The notes under the pieces are model-generated. The model was not told where the DNA came from. It searched no databases and saw only the letters and a list, made by a program, of their open reading frames with translations. This document shows positions 43,779-53,123 of a stretch of DNA of 64,000 nt, piece by piece. The stretch is from contig JAEWAK010000011.1 in NCBI GenBank assembly GCA_023391695.1, positions 15,629 to 79,628 on the forward strand. Reading direction: 5' to 3'. Made by a program: the position numbers and the translations under genes. How positions within the stretch are numbered: position 1 is the stretch's first letter; the number at the start of each line of letters is the position of its first letter. Source of the DNA: Bacillota bacterium. GTDB taxonomy: Bacteria > Bacillota > Clostridia > Lachnospirales > Lachnospiraceae.

Positions 43779-44600
43779 ATGGTTGAAAACATGAAAAAGC
43801 AAGGCGGAAACAAGAATAAAAATGTAATGCTGTTTGGAATCTTTATTTTATTTGCAGCCTTATCCTTAAAAATACCCGCTTCGGCAGCAAAAATAGAAGA
43901 CGGTACCTATCAGGTTCAGGTAGATTTATGGAACGCTGCTGCGGATAAGGCATCAATGGGCAACGCGGCATTAAACCATGAAGCGGTGTTAACGGTAAAG
44001 GACGGAGCAGGGACTTTAAAAGTTGAGTTTAAAGGAATGACATTTTCGGGATTGACAGGGTACCTGTCACAGTTGGATTTGCTTACGGACATCCGGTTTA
44101 ATGAAGTTAACTATCCTGAAACATATAACACCGTTCCTGCTACGGTAATATCAACGCACGATTTTGTGGATGAGTATAACAGTGCCGACAGTACGGATAT
44201 CAACTGCGCAGGAAAGCCCTATCCCAAAGAACTGTCGGTTCCGGTGGAACTGGGGACAGAATATACCTGGGTGCATGTTTATGTACCCATAATGGGCAGC
44301 TTTGGTGCCGGAGACCAGGAAGCAAGGCTTAAAATTGATTACAGTACATTAAAAAAAGCGGAGGTAAAAGCTGTTCAGAAACTTACCCTGAATAAACAGA
44401 AAGTGACATTGGCAGTGGGAAAAACCGCAGCCATTAAAGCGGCGGCCACTCCGTCCGGTCCGGTTAAGTATGCCTCCAGTAATAAAAAGGTAGTAACAGT
44501 CAGTGCGAAAGGGGTAATCAAGGCAGTGAAAAAGGGAACTGCCAGGATAGCTGTTTCCTGCAATGGGGTGAAGAAATATGTTCAGGTTACGGTTAAGTAA
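43779..44600 (+). CDS. NEAT-domain haem-binding protein with Ig-like domain
   Basis: A 273-residue secreted protein: signal peptide (to about 37, after ASA), one NEAT domain (~40-188), and a bacterial Ig-like group 2 domain (~199-272). The NEAT domain keeps KASMGNAALN and YTWVHVYVPIMGS but ends with GDQEARLKIDY where a Tyr-containing hairpin would be expected. There is no anchor, so it may be released or held by its Ig domain. ATG 43779 and ATG 43791 are both possible and neither has a strong ribosome site, because the inverted-repeat element ends just upstream. It overlaps the next gene by 23 bp. Confidence 0.85.
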   Translation: MVENMKKQGGNKNKNVMLFGIFILFAALSLKIPASAAKIEDGTYQVQVDLWNAAADKASMGNAALNHEAVLTVKDGAGTLKVEFKGMTFSGLTGYLSQLDLLTDIRFNEVNYPETYNTVPATVISTHDFVDEYNSADSTDINCAGKPYPKELSVPVELGTEYTWVHVYVPIMGSFGAGDQEARLKIDYSTLKKAEVKAVQKLTLNKQKVTLAVGKTAAIKAAATPSGPVKYASSNKKVVTVSAKGVIKAVKKGTARIAVSCNGVKKYVQVTVK

Positions 44601-46779
44601 GGTACCGATTTTTTTGTCAGCTGTACTGCTTTTATCCCTTCTGTCAGGGATCTCTGTCCGTTCAGAAAAATTAGAGGCCGCAACTAATTTTAAGGACGGA
44701 ATCTATTCCATACCGGTAAGCCTGTGGAATGCTTCTAAGAATGAAGCTTCCATGGGAAACAAGTCTCTTTACCAGGCGGGAAAATTAGTGGTATCTGAGG
44801 GGAATGCCGTCTTATTTATGATGTTTACCGGTATGGAATTCTCCGGAATGTCAGGATATCTGATGCAGCTGGATTTAATGGAAGATATTCAGTTTAATGA
44901 ATTTAAGTATCCGAAAGATTATACTTTAATACCTGCTGAGGTAATATCCGCTTATGCAGTGGTGGATGAATTTAACGGCCCGGATTCTGCGGATATCAAC
45001 TGTGCGGGGAAACGGTATCCGAAGGTAGTTTCACTGCCGGTCGAAACAGGGACAGAATATACCTGGATCCATGTGTATGTACCCGTCATGGGAAGCTTAG
45101 GCTTTGGGGATCAGGTATGCAGGATAAAGCTTTCTTATGATGGCCTAAAAGAAATGACGGAAGAAGAGAAGGAATTTTGGCAGGAACAGGAACAGGACGA
45201 GGCAGAGAATGGGGAAAAAGAAGAAGGCGGTCAGAGCGAAAATACAGACAGCGTGGAACCACCCGTAAACGGAGCGGAAACGGACCGTGATGAGGGAACA
45301 GATCTGCCGGATAATGAAGATAGTACGAATACGGAGGAAGGGGCGGAAGAAGACCCGAATCATACAAAAAATACCAGTAATGCTGAAAAAGACAATAATA
45401 CGGAAAAAGACGATTATACAGAAAAAGACGGTAATGCGGATAGTCAAACGGATAAATCGGAACTGAATAAAGTAATAACCGGGGCAGAAGCCATGCTGAA
45501 GAAAAAAGAGGAATATACCGAGGCGGGCCTCATCAAATTACAGGCAGCGGTGGAAGCTGCCAAAAAGGTAGTAAACAGTACTGCCGCAACGCAGAATATG
45601 TTGGATGCGCAGCTGGCTGCATTACGGGAGGCAATAAAGGAAACGGTAAAAAAACCGGCAGAGCTGCTGGATAAAGAAAATTTGGAAGATGGAAAATACA
45701 GTGTTTCTATTGATTTATGGCACGCTACCTCGGATAAGGCCTCCATGGGGAATCCAGCTTTTAACCATGAGGCTTTGCTTACGGTTGAAAAGGGCATCTA
45801 TACCCTAGAGATTTCCACACGCCCCATGACGGTGGGCCCCATAACTGCCTGCCTGCAAACCCTGCAGATAAAGCAGGCGGACGGAACCTATCAATATGCT
45901 GCCATTACAGCCAGAAATAATCCGGATGGGCAGCCCAGCATTTTTAAGCTGCAGTTACCCTCCAGAGAGGAATACATAGAAGTTCTCATAGACCCTAAGG
46001 TAGAGGTTATGGGGGAGGATCCCCTGCCCGCCAGGCTGAAAATAAGTTGGGATACCTTAACGGCCCAGTCCGAGGGGACAGTATTGAAAGAGAGTATAAA
46101 AGTGAATACTGTCGGACTAAAAAGCAGCAGTGTGGATATTACGGACCAGGTAACCGGGGTGAGAATAACCGCGGATGCAAATATAATTCCGGACGGCGCA
46201 GCAATGAAAGTAACGGTTATTAAGGCAGGAGAGGAATACCAAAAGGCAGAAGAACTTCTGGAAGGAACAAAAACCCTTTTGGCCCTTTATGACATTTCCT
46301 TTACCACACAGGATTCCGAAACAGAACCTGCCGGTATGGTGCAGGTATATCTGCCGGTTCCCGGTAATTTACTCCCGGAGAAAACAGTGGTTTACCGGAT
46401 AGAAGACAGCACAAAAACTTTGATGTCAGGAAAAGCGGAATCCGGTTATTATGTTTTTGCCACAAACCATTTCAGCCTCTTTGCCCTGGCAGAGGCGGAG
46501 GACAGGGAAGATAAGGAAGAACCCGCTATGGGAAATACCGGGTCTTTTACCCAGGACAAAACAGAGCAGGATATTGCGGAGACAGAGAAAGAATTGGCAG
46601 GACAGCCGTCTGTACAAAATACTTCAGAAAAATATTCCTCTCTTTCTGCTGCTGTCCCGGGGCAAAAGGCAGCCGTAATAATGCTTGGTATATCCGCAGC
46701 ATGCTCAATAACAATAACTGTCCTTGTAATTCTTATAATAATCAAATCCGCTGAAAGAAGAAGGAGGCAATATGAGTAA
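44578..46779 (+). CDS. Double NEAT-domain surface protein with C-terminal membrane anchor
   Basis: A 733-residue protein with signal peptide (~1-36), NEAT 1 (~38-195), an acidic Glu/Asp/Asn-rich linker (~195-295, with EKD-type repeats), a FIVAR helical module (~297-360), a diverged NEAT 2 (~370-500), a beta-rich C-terminal region and a membrane helix followed by SAERRRRQ (~700-733). Both NEAT modules have an SMGN motif; NEAT 2 has lost the VYVPVMG segment. The membrane anchor without LPxTG suggests sortase-independent display. The start ATG is inside the preceding gene with GGGGTGAAG upstream. It probably passes haem toward the Shp-like protein encoded next. Confidence 0.87.
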   Translation: MFRLRLSKVPIFLSAVLLLSLLSGISVRSEKLEAATNFKDGIYSIPVSLWNASKNEASMGNKSLYQAGKLVVSEGNAVLFMMFTGMEFSGMSGYLMQLDLMEDIQFNEFKYPKDYTLIPAEVISAYAVVDEFNGPDSADINCAGKRYPKVVSLPVETGTEYTWIHVYVPVMGSLGFGDQVCRIKLSYDGLKEMTEEEKEFWQEQEQDEAENGEKEEGGQSENTDSVEPPVNGAETDRDEGTDLPDNEDSTNTEEGAEEDPNHTKNTSNAEKDNNTEKDDYTEKDGNADSQTDKSELNKVITGAEAMLKKKEEYTEAGLIKLQAAVEAAKKVVNSTAATQNMLDAQLAALREAIKETVKKPAELLDKENLEDGKYSVSIDLWHATSDKASMGNPAFNHEALLTVEKGIYTLEISTRPMTVGPITACLQTLQIKQADGTYQYAAITARNNPDGQPSIFKLQLPSREEYIEVLIDPKVEVMGEDPLPARLKISWDTLTAQSEGTVLKESIKVNTVGLKSSSVDITDQVTGVRITADANIIPDGAAMKVTVIKAGEEYQKAEELLEGTKTLLALYDISFTTQDSETEPAGMVQVYLPVPGNLLPEKTVVYRIEDSTKTLMSGKAESGYYVFATNHFSLFALAEAEDREDKEEPAMGNTGSFTQDKTEQDIAETEKELAGQPSVQNTSEKYSSLSAAVPGQKAAVIMLGISAACSITITVLVILIIIKSAERRRRQYE

Positions 46780-47740
46780 TAAGAAAGATAGAATAAGTAT
46801 ACAGGAATTTTCAAAGCTTAGAATTAAAGTGATTTGTATACTATTCGTTCTTGCGGTATTTAACTTTAGGGAAAGCCTGCCGGTTTTCGCAGCCGCGGGT
46901 GTCTATACCGCCACCGCCAATCCTTATTACCGCCATCCAGTCACCGGGATAGTGGAAGATGCGGGCAACAACGAGGGAATCGGACAGGGAATGACGGAAA
47001 GTGTTTTGCACCCCGTTGCTCTCATTGAGGAAACGGAGGAAGGAAGTATCTATGTTACCGTAAGATTTTTTTTGGCGGAATATATTTCGGATGTAAAGTT
47101 TTGGACCCAGAAAAGAGAGGATACGGACTGGATCAGTATTTCCCATACTATTATGCAGGAGAATGCCGGGGAAGAGTACTGTACCGATTACCGGTTTCAG
47201 ATTCCTGCCAAGGATGCAGTGGTAAAAAGCAGCTTTTTTGTTTCTCCAATGGGCAGAAATGTTATATTTTATATGGATTTTACGGACTTAAAAGAAGGAA
47301 GCTCGGACTTTATAGTAAGTGCCGGAGCGGATTCTGCCCATGGGGCAGAAATAACGGAGAGTGCCGGTGAACTGCTTGCTTCGGCCCAGGGACTGGTTCT
47401 TTCGGATGTTACGCTTTTAACCTCCGGGCAGGACACGGAGGAAGGGAATGACGCCGGGTCGGTCCAGGTAGCAGGAACAGAATTCACAGGAACAAAAGAT
47501 ACAGGAACAAAAGATACAGAAACAAAAGTTATAGGAACAGTAGCTGCAGGAATAGAAATTACTGCGGCAGAATCCCGGGGTACGGAAATAAAAGGAACAG
47601 AAACCGCAATTCCGTCCCTTCCCTGGAAGCTGGTCTGGCAGTGTATTCTGATCATCACCCTGCCGGGATTTCTGGTGGGAGCAGGTCTGCTGGCATTGCT
47701 GAGAATTTTGGGAAGAAAGGAAGAAGAAAATGAAAGATAA
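46772..47740 (+). CDS. Shp-like cell-surface haem-binding protein
   Basis: A 322-residue protein with signal peptide (~1-41), a Shp-type haem-binding domain (~43-185) and a C-terminal membrane helix (~292-315). The segment YYRHPVTGIVEDAG followed by IGQGM (Met74) and VSPMGRNVIFY (Met160) matches the streptococcal Shp pattern, in which two methionines bind haem iron; both are conserved here. A Thr/Lys/Glu repeat linker (GTKDTGTKDTETK) joins domain and anchor. In streptococci Shp hands haem to the HtsA/SiaA lipoprotein, and the next gene here encodes that type of protein. Overlaps neighbours on both sides. Confidence 0.85.
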   Translation: MSNKKDRISIQEFSKLRIKVICILFVLAVFNFRESLPVFAAAGVYTATANPYYRHPVTGIVEDAGNNEGIGQGMTESVLHPVALIEETEEGSIYVTVRFFLAEYISDVKFWTQKREDTDWISISHTIMQENAGEEYCTDYRFQIPAKDAVVKSSFFVSPMGRNVIFYMDFTDLKEGSSDFIVSAGADSAHGAEITESAGELLASAQGLVLSDVTLLTSGQDTEEGNDAGSVQVAGTEFTGTKDTGTKDTETKVIGTVAAGIEITAAESRGTEIKGTETAIPSLPWKLVWQCILIITLPGFLVGAGLLALLRILGRKEEENER

Positions 47741-48701
47741 AAGCCTTAAGCTGTTTTCTATTACTGTTCTTTGTATTTTTATTCTCTCCGGTTGTGTTGA
47801 CCAAAGCGGGGGAGCAGTTAAGGCAAACGGCAATTCCCTCGAGATGAATGGCAAGCCGGAAGAGACAGACAGTGAAACAGTTGGGAGAAACACCGGCACT
47901 GGAAAAACGGAGGACCTGATAATCCTGGCCACTTCCATGGCAACCGTCGCCATCTGCGAGAAACTGGACCTTCCCCTGGACGGCATACCCGACAGCAACC
48001 TCTCCGAACCGCCAAAACGGTATAAGGACCTGCCAAGGATTGGGCTTGCCATGTCACCGGATATGGAAATAGTCGCTTCCATGAATCCGGACTGGATCTT
48101 ATCACCGGTCAGTCTGATTTCGGATCTGAAGCCCAAATATGAAGCCATTGATACCAGTTACGCTTTCCTTAATTTAAGCAGTGTGGCAGGGATGTACAAA
48201 TCCATTGAAGAACTGGGGATTCTCTTTGACAGAGAGGAAGAAGCCAGGATATTAACGGGTGAATTTGAGAACTTTTATAATACTTATAAAGAAAGCCATA
48301 AACAGTTTTCTTCCCCTTCCGTATTAATACTGATGGGGTTACCCGGGTCTTATGTAGCTGCCACGGAACATTCCTATGTAGGAAGCCTTGTGAAAATGGC
48401 GGGGGCAGTCAATGTTTACCGGGAGGAAGGGGCAGACTTTATCACCGCCAATACGGAGGATATGTTAAAGAGGGATCCGGATATTATACTAAGGACAGCC
48501 CATGCCCTTCCGGAGGAAGTAATGGAGATGTTTTCGGAAGAATTTAAAACCAATGATATCTGGAAGAACTTTCGCGCGGTGAAAGAGGAAAAAGTATATG
48601 ATCTGCCTTATGATAAATTTGGAATGAGTGCCACCTTTGACTATCCGGAAGCATTAAACACACTGGATAAAATTTTTTATGAGGAGGCACAGGAAAAATG
48701 A
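47730..48701 (+). CDS. Haem ABC transporter binding lipoprotein (HtsA/IsdE-like)
   Basis: A 323-residue class III binding protein with lipobox LSGC (Cys22) and two lobes joined by a long helix (~150-190). AMSPDMEIVASMNPDWIL (Met108) and LRTAHALPEEV (His258) correspond to the Met/His pair that ligates haem in IsdE/HtsA. NDIWKNFRAVKEEKVYDL is typical of this group. It should take haem from the Shp-like protein and present it to the permease. Start ATG 47730 overlaps the Shp-like gene by 11 bp. Confidence 0.9.
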   Translation: MKDKSLKLFSITVLCIFILSGCVDQSGGAVKANGNSLEMNGKPEETDSETVGRNTGTGKTEDLIILATSMATVAICEKLDLPLDGIPDSNLSEPPKRYKDLPRIGLAMSPDMEIVASMNPDWILSPVSLISDLKPKYEAIDTSYAFLNLSSVAGMYKSIEELGILFDREEEARILTGEFENFYNTYKESHKQFSSPSVLILMGLPGSYVAATEHSYVGSLVKMAGAVNVYREEGADFITANTEDMLKRDPDIILRTAHALPEEVMEMFSEEFKTNDIWKNFRAVKEEKVYDLPYDKFGMSATFDYPEALNTLDKIFYEEAQEK

Positions 48702-49690
48702 AAAGGAAAAAAATAAAAGCCCTACTGGCTTTTGGGTTAACATTTCTGCTTCTTGTTTTCCTGTTTTTATGGTCGGTTAATACAGGAAGCTTAAAAGTCA
48801 GCGGTGCCCAGCTTTTTAAAGGGCTGTTTATTGAGTATGACGATGAGGTGGCGGCTGTTTATAATCTGCGTTTTCCCAGGATTATTCTATCCATGCTGGT
48901 AGGGGCGGCTCTGGCAGTATCCGGGGTACTTTTTCAGGCCGTATTAAAAAATCCGCTGACAGACCCGGGTATAATCGGAGTATCAGGAGGAGCCAGCTTT
49001 ACCGCCGTTTTGATTACCGCATTTTTACCGGAATTATTTCTGTTCATACCACTGGCAGCTTTTGCCGGCGGTATCCTCTCCTTTCTGATTGTCTATCTGC
49101 TGGCCTTTAAGGATGGCCCAAACCCCTTAAGGATCATTCTGGTCGGGGTGGCGGTAAGTACTTTTTTTTCCGGACTTTCTACTGCCGTGAATTCCATGAA
49201 CGGAGGCAGCTTATCGGGAGTGGCGGCTATTGTAAACGGCAATATTACCATGAAGACCTGGGAAGATGTAAAAACCGCAATGTATTACATACCCGTATGC
49301 CTCATCCTTTCCATATTTCTGGCCGGCCGCTGCAATCTTCTGGCCCTGGATGACAAGACTGCAAAGGGCATCGGTGTAAATGTAGGCCGTGCAAGACTGC
49401 TGATTTCACTGACTGCAGTCTTGCTTGCCTCCATAGCCACGGCGGTAGCCGGGATTATCAGCTTTATCGGATTGATTGTTCCCCATATGGCAAGGATTTT
49501 TGTCGGCAGCGGACATAAGCTTTTGCTGCCTTATTCTATGATACTCGGTGCATTGGTTTTTCTTCTGGCAGATACCATTGGAAGAACGGCTGCACAGCCC
49601 TATGAAATCAGTGCTTCCGTCATAATGGCAGTGGCAGGAGGGCCTTTTTTTATCATGCTGCTGAAAGGAAGGAGCCGCTATGGTAGTTGA
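48698..49690 (+). CDS. Haem/iron ABC transporter permease (FecCD family)
   Basis: A 330-residue permease with nine to ten membrane segments and family signatures RFPRIILSMLVGAALAVSG, FQAVLKNPLTDPGIIGVSGGA and SFIGLIVPHMAR. Belongs to the BtuC/FecCD importers for haem, siderophores and cobalamin; the neighbours make haem the best guess. It overlaps the lipoprotein gene by 4 bp and the ATPase gene by 11 bp. Confidence 0.93.
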   Translation: MKRKKIKALLAFGLTFLLLVFLFLWSVNTGSLKVSGAQLFKGLFIEYDDEVAAVYNLRFPRIILSMLVGAALAVSGVLFQAVLKNPLTDPGIIGVSGGASFTAVLITAFLPELFLFIPLAAFAGGILSFLIVYLLAFKDGPNPLRIILVGVAVSTFFSGLSTAVNSMNGGSLSGVAAIVNGNITMKTWEDVKTAMYYIPVCLILSIFLAGRCNLLALDDKTAKGIGVNVGRARLLISLTAVLLASIATAVAGIISFIGLIVPHMARIFVGSGHKLLLPYSMILGALVFLLADTIGRTAAQPYEISASVIMAVAGGPFFIMLLKGRSRYGS

Positions 49691-50471
49691 AAATCTCACC
49701 TTTTCCTATGAAAAAAACAACCTGGGCAAAAATTTATGTAAGGATAATAATGTGCTGGAAGAAGTATCCTTTACGGTAAACAAAGGTAAAATCACAACAT
49801 TTTTAGGTGCAAATGGCTGCGGTAAAACGACGCTGTTCCACCTTATGACCAAGAACCTGATTCCGGGGAAAGGTAAAATTCTGTTGGACGGGAAAAACAT
49901 TTTGGATATGAAGCAGAAGGAGTTCGCCAGAAAGGTTGCCATTGTGCATCAGAATAATGAGGCAGCAGGGGATATTACCGTAGAAAAGCTGGTATCCTAC
50001 GGGCGAACGCCCCATCTTTCCCTGTTTAAGGCAGCAGTCAAGGAAGATAAGCCCATCATTGACTGGGCTATGGAAATCACGGGAGTCAGCCGGTACCGTT
50101 ACCGGGAGTTAAAAAGCCTTTCCGGAGGGCAAAGGCAGCGGGTATGGATCGCCATGGCCCTAGCCCAGAAAACCGATATCTTATTTCTGGATGAACCCAC
50201 TACTTATCTGGATATCTGTTATCAGGTCGAATTACTGGAATTGATAAGAAGGCTGAATCAGGAATATGCCCTTACCGTCATTATGGTATTGCATGATATA
50301 AATCAAGCCGTTTATTACAGTGATGAGATAATCGGTTTAAAGGAAGGCAGAATATTGGTACAGGGGCCGCCGGAGACGGTGATAACACCGGAGTATATCG
50401 AAAGGATTTACGGAATCCGACTGGAGGTGAAACAGTGGAAGGAGAAAAAATTTGTTATAACAGTAAGGTAA
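49680..50471 (+). CDS. Haem/iron ABC transporter ATP-binding protein
   Basis: ATPase of 263 residues of the FecE type: Walker A GANGCGKTT (~41-49), signature LSGGQRQRV, Walker B ILFLDEPT and the H-loop VLHDINQA. The ATG at 49680 has GGAAGGAG upstream and lies within the permease gene's end. It powers haem uptake with the two preceding products. Its 3' end overlaps the start of the next gene by 37 bp in another frame. Confidence 0.93.
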   Translation: MVVENLTFSYEKNNLGKNLCKDNNVLEEVSFTVNKGKITTFLGANGCGKTTLFHLMTKNLIPGKGKILLDGKNILDMKQKEFARKVAIVHQNNEAAGDITVEKLVSYGRTPHLSLFKAAVKEDKPIIDWAMEITGVSRYRYRELKSLSGGQRQRVWIAMALAQKTDILFLDEPTTYLDICYQVELLELIRRLNQEYALTVIMVLHDINQAVYYSDEIIGLKEGRILVQGPPETVITPEYIERIYGIRLEVKQWKEKKFVITVR

Positions 50472-51349
50472 AACTACATAAGGTATCTTCAGGGGATTTC
50501 CCGGAAAGGGTATATGAAGACAGCTGTCTAAAGCTTAAAAAACTGCCGAAAACCGCCGCAGATAAAAAACGCAGCCGGGAAAAGGCAGTGATTGCCTGCA
50601 TGATCAGGATTTATTGTAAAGGAAATAAGCATGGATCCCCGATATGCCCTAAGTGCATGGAACTGCTGTCCTATGCCCATAAAAAAACAGATGTCTGCCC
50701 TTTTATGGAGACAAAAACTTTCTGCAGCAACTGCAGGGTACACTGCTATGATAAGACAAGAAGGGAAGAAATCCGCCGGGTCATGAAATATGCGGGCTGG
50801 AGAATATTATTTGTCCACCCGGTTATGGCAGTAAAACATGTAATCCTTACCGTAAAAAACCATGAGGGAAAAGAAAGAGAGGAGAATGGCAAAATGAAGT
50901 ATAATCCGGTTAAATTAATATTTATCCTGTTTGCATTTGTATCCCTGGGCATCGGCATGGTTGGAATAATCCTCCCGGTCCTTCCGACAACACCGTTTTT
51001 ATTATTGTCTTCTTTTTGCTTTGCAAAAGGTTCAAAACGGTTCCATACCTGGTTCTGTTCCACAAAGCTTTACCGGAATCACCTGGACAGCTTTGTAAAG
51101 TCCCGGTCCATGACTTTAAGGACGAAAATACGGATTCTTATTCCTGCGTCCCTGATGCTTATAACAGCCTTCTGTTTTACACCCGGCCTTCACGGCAAAA
51201 TAGCCATTTTGTGTGTAATTCTGTTTAAATATTATTATTTTATTTTCCGTATAAAGACGGTACCGGGAGAAGAGCCCGAAGACTTTAAAAAGGAAGGGAT
51301 TACAAAGGATAAATATCAGGGACTGGAGGTAAAACAGGATGCTGAATAA
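50435..51349 (+). CDS. Fusion of YgbA_NO (nitrous-oxide-promoter family) and DUF454 (YbaN) domains
   Basis: A 304-residue two-domain protein. Residues ~45-145 carry a cysteine-rich domain (MIRIYCKGNKHG, CPKCMELLSYA, CPFMETKTFCSNCRVHCY, then REEIRRVMKYAGWRILFVHPVMA), matching the YgbA_NO family. Residues ~155-285 are DUF454: LGIGMVGIILPVLPTTPFLLLSSFCFAKGSKRFHTWF with two membrane-helix pairs. Start GTG 50435 has GGAGGTGA 4 nt upstream. The cysteines could bind a metal or haem; the membrane part could work with the flanking ABC proteins. Domain calls are good; function unknown. Confidence 0.8.
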   Translation: MEGEKICYNSKVKLHKVSSGDFPERVYEDSCLKLKKLPKTAADKKRSREKAVIACMIRIYCKGNKHGSPICPKCMELLSYAHKKTDVCPFMETKTFCSNCRVHCYDKTRREEIRRVMKYAGWRILFVHPVMAVKHVILTVKNHEGKEREENGKMKYNPVKLIFILFAFVSLGIGMVGIILPVLPTTPFLLLSSFCFAKGSKRFHTWFCSTKLYRNHLDSFVKSRSMTLRTKIRILIPASLMLITAFCFTPGLHGKIAILCVILFKYYYFIFRIKTVPGEEPEDFKKEGITKDKYQGLEVKQDAE

Positions 51350-53123
51350 AAGATTAATACGTTTTTTAAAAGGAGCCAAAAGATATGTTGCATTGACCGT
51401 TGCCTGCCAGTGGTTTGCCCTTGCCGCAAATATACTGGTAATGCTGTCCTTTGACCTTTTCTTAAACCGCCTGCTAAAGGATGGATCAAATACGGAGTTG
51501 GTTTTCTGGGTTTTAGGAGGTATCCTGGCGGCGGTACTCTTAAAAAGCCTGTGCCATATGCTGGCGGCCAAATTCTCCTTAAAGGCTTCCTCCATGGTAA
51601 AGCAAACCTTACGAGATAAGATTTATGAAAAACTGCTTAAATTAGGAGCGGCTTACCAGGAGAAAATTTCCACCGCAGAGGCGGTGCAGGCAGCAGTGGA
51701 GGGAGTGGAGCAACTGGAAGTTTATTATGGGAAATACCTCCCCCAGTTCTTTTACAGCCTTTTAGCCCCTGTCACTTTATTTGCCGTTCTGGTTCCCGTA
51801 AGCAGAACGGCTGCCCTGGTACTTCTTCTATGTGTGCCGTTAATTCCCGTTACCATTATGGCCATACAAAAAATAGCAAAAAGGACCGGAAGAAAATATT
51901 GGAAGAGTTATGCGGACCTGGGGGAACGTTTTCTGGAAAATCTCCAGGGACTGACTACGCTTAAAATATATCAGGCAGACCGGAGAAAGGCAGAAGAAAT
52001 GGACCGGGAAGCGGAAACCTTCCGAAAGGCTACCATGAAGGTACTTTCCATACAGCTGAATTCCATTGCCATTATGGATTTGGTTGCCTACGGCGGTGCG
52101 GCGGCCGGTATTATTTTAGCCTGTCTGGAATACGCAGGAGGAAGAATTTCCTTTGCCGGCGTATTTTTTATAATTATACTGTCTGCGGAGTTTTTCCTGC
52201 CCCTCCGGGTACTTGGCTCTTATTTCCATATTGCCATGAACGGCATGGCAGCCAGTGAAAAGATTTTTTACCTGTTGGATCTGAAAGAAGAGGGGGAAAG
52301 GGTGAAAGACACCGCATTGACAGTTGATAAAATACAATGCAGGGATTTGACTTTTTCCTATAATACGGAGAGGGTCATATTAAAGGGAATTAATTTTGAA
52401 ATGAATCCACGGCAGTTTATTTCCCTGGTAGGGGAATCAGGATGCGGCAAAAGCACCATAACCGCCTTGCTTACGGGAAAACTCAAAGGTTATGGGGGAA
52501 GTCTATGTCTTGGCGGCAGGGAATTATCCGGGCTTCCGGAGGAGGAACTGCTCCGCAGGGTTACTTTAGTAAGCCATAACAGTTACCTGTTTAAAGGAAG
52601 TGTTGAGGAAAACCTGCGGATGGGAAAGGCAGAGGCCACAAAAGCCGAGATGGATCATGCGCTAAAGGAAGTCGGCCTGTATGATTTCATTTATGGCAGG
52701 GGAGGCCTTGCATTCCGGCTTTCGGAGAAGGCGGCAAACCTTTCCGGCGGACAGGCGCAGAGGCTGGCACTGGCAAGAGCATTGCTGCACAATTCACAGG
52801 TCTATATCTTTGATGAGGTAACTTCTAATATTGACAGGGACAGTGAAAAACAGATTATGTCCGTAATTTACGGGATCGCCAGAAAAAAGATGGTATTTTT
52901 CATATCGCACCGGCTCCTTAACGTAGTGGAATCGGACTGCATTTACGTACTTGAGGGAGGGCGGATGGTCCAAAAAGGAAGGCATGAAGAATTAATCAGG
53001 GAGGAAGGCATTTATAAAAAGCTTTTTGATAAGCAGAGGGAACTGGAGTCTTACAGCGGCAAAGGGAAAAAAGTGCCTTATTTCAACCGTCAGGGAAAGA
53101 AGGAAGGAGTCAGCCATGCATAG
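51339..53123 (+). CDS. ABC exporter half-transporter, CydD-like
   Basis: A 594-residue fused permease-ATPase. Six membrane helices (~20-310) precede the nucleotide-binding domain with Walker A GESGCGKST, signature LSGGQAQRL and Walker B VYIFDEVT. The overall type (short N-terminus, YYGKYLPQFFYSLLAP region) is the CydD/thiol-exporter subfamily. In CydDC the partner handles cysteine/glutathione export and binds haem; here the pair sits inside a haem-uptake operon. The start overlaps the fusion gene by 11 bp and its stop overlaps the CydC-like gene by 8 bp. Confidence 0.88.
   Translation: MLNKRLIRFLKGAKRYVALTVACQWFALAANILVMLSFDLFLNRLLKDGSNTELVFWVLGGILAAVLLKSLCHMLAAKFSLKASSMVKQTLRDKIYEKLLKLGAAYQEKISTAEAVQAAVEGVEQLEVYYGKYLPQFFYSLLAPVTLFAVLVPVSRTAALVLLLCVPLIPVTIMAIQKIAKRTGRKYWKSYADLGERFLENLQGLTTLKIYQADRRKAEEMDREAETFRKATMKVLSIQLNSIAIMDLVAYGGAAAGIILACLEYAGGRISFAGVFFIIILSAEFFLPLRVLGSYFHIAMNGMAASEKIFYLLDLKEEGERVKDTALTVDKIQCRDLTFSYNTERVILKGINFEMNPRQFISLVGESGCGKSTITALLTGKLKGYGGSLCLGGRELSGLPEEELLRRVTLVSHNSYLFKGSVEENLRMGKAEATKAEMDHALKEVGLYDFIYGRGGLAFRLSEKAANLSGGQAQRLALARALLHNSQVYIFDEVTSNIDRDSEKQIMSVIYGIARKKMVFFISHRLLNVVESDCIYVLEGGRMVQKGRHEELIREEGIYKKLFDKQRELESYSGKGKKVPYFNRQGKKEGVSHA

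Noticed and set aside
38403..47740. LPxTG-type sortase signals on the NEAT and Shp-like proteins
   Set aside because: None seen; C-termini are wall-binding repeats or a plain membrane helix with charged tail.
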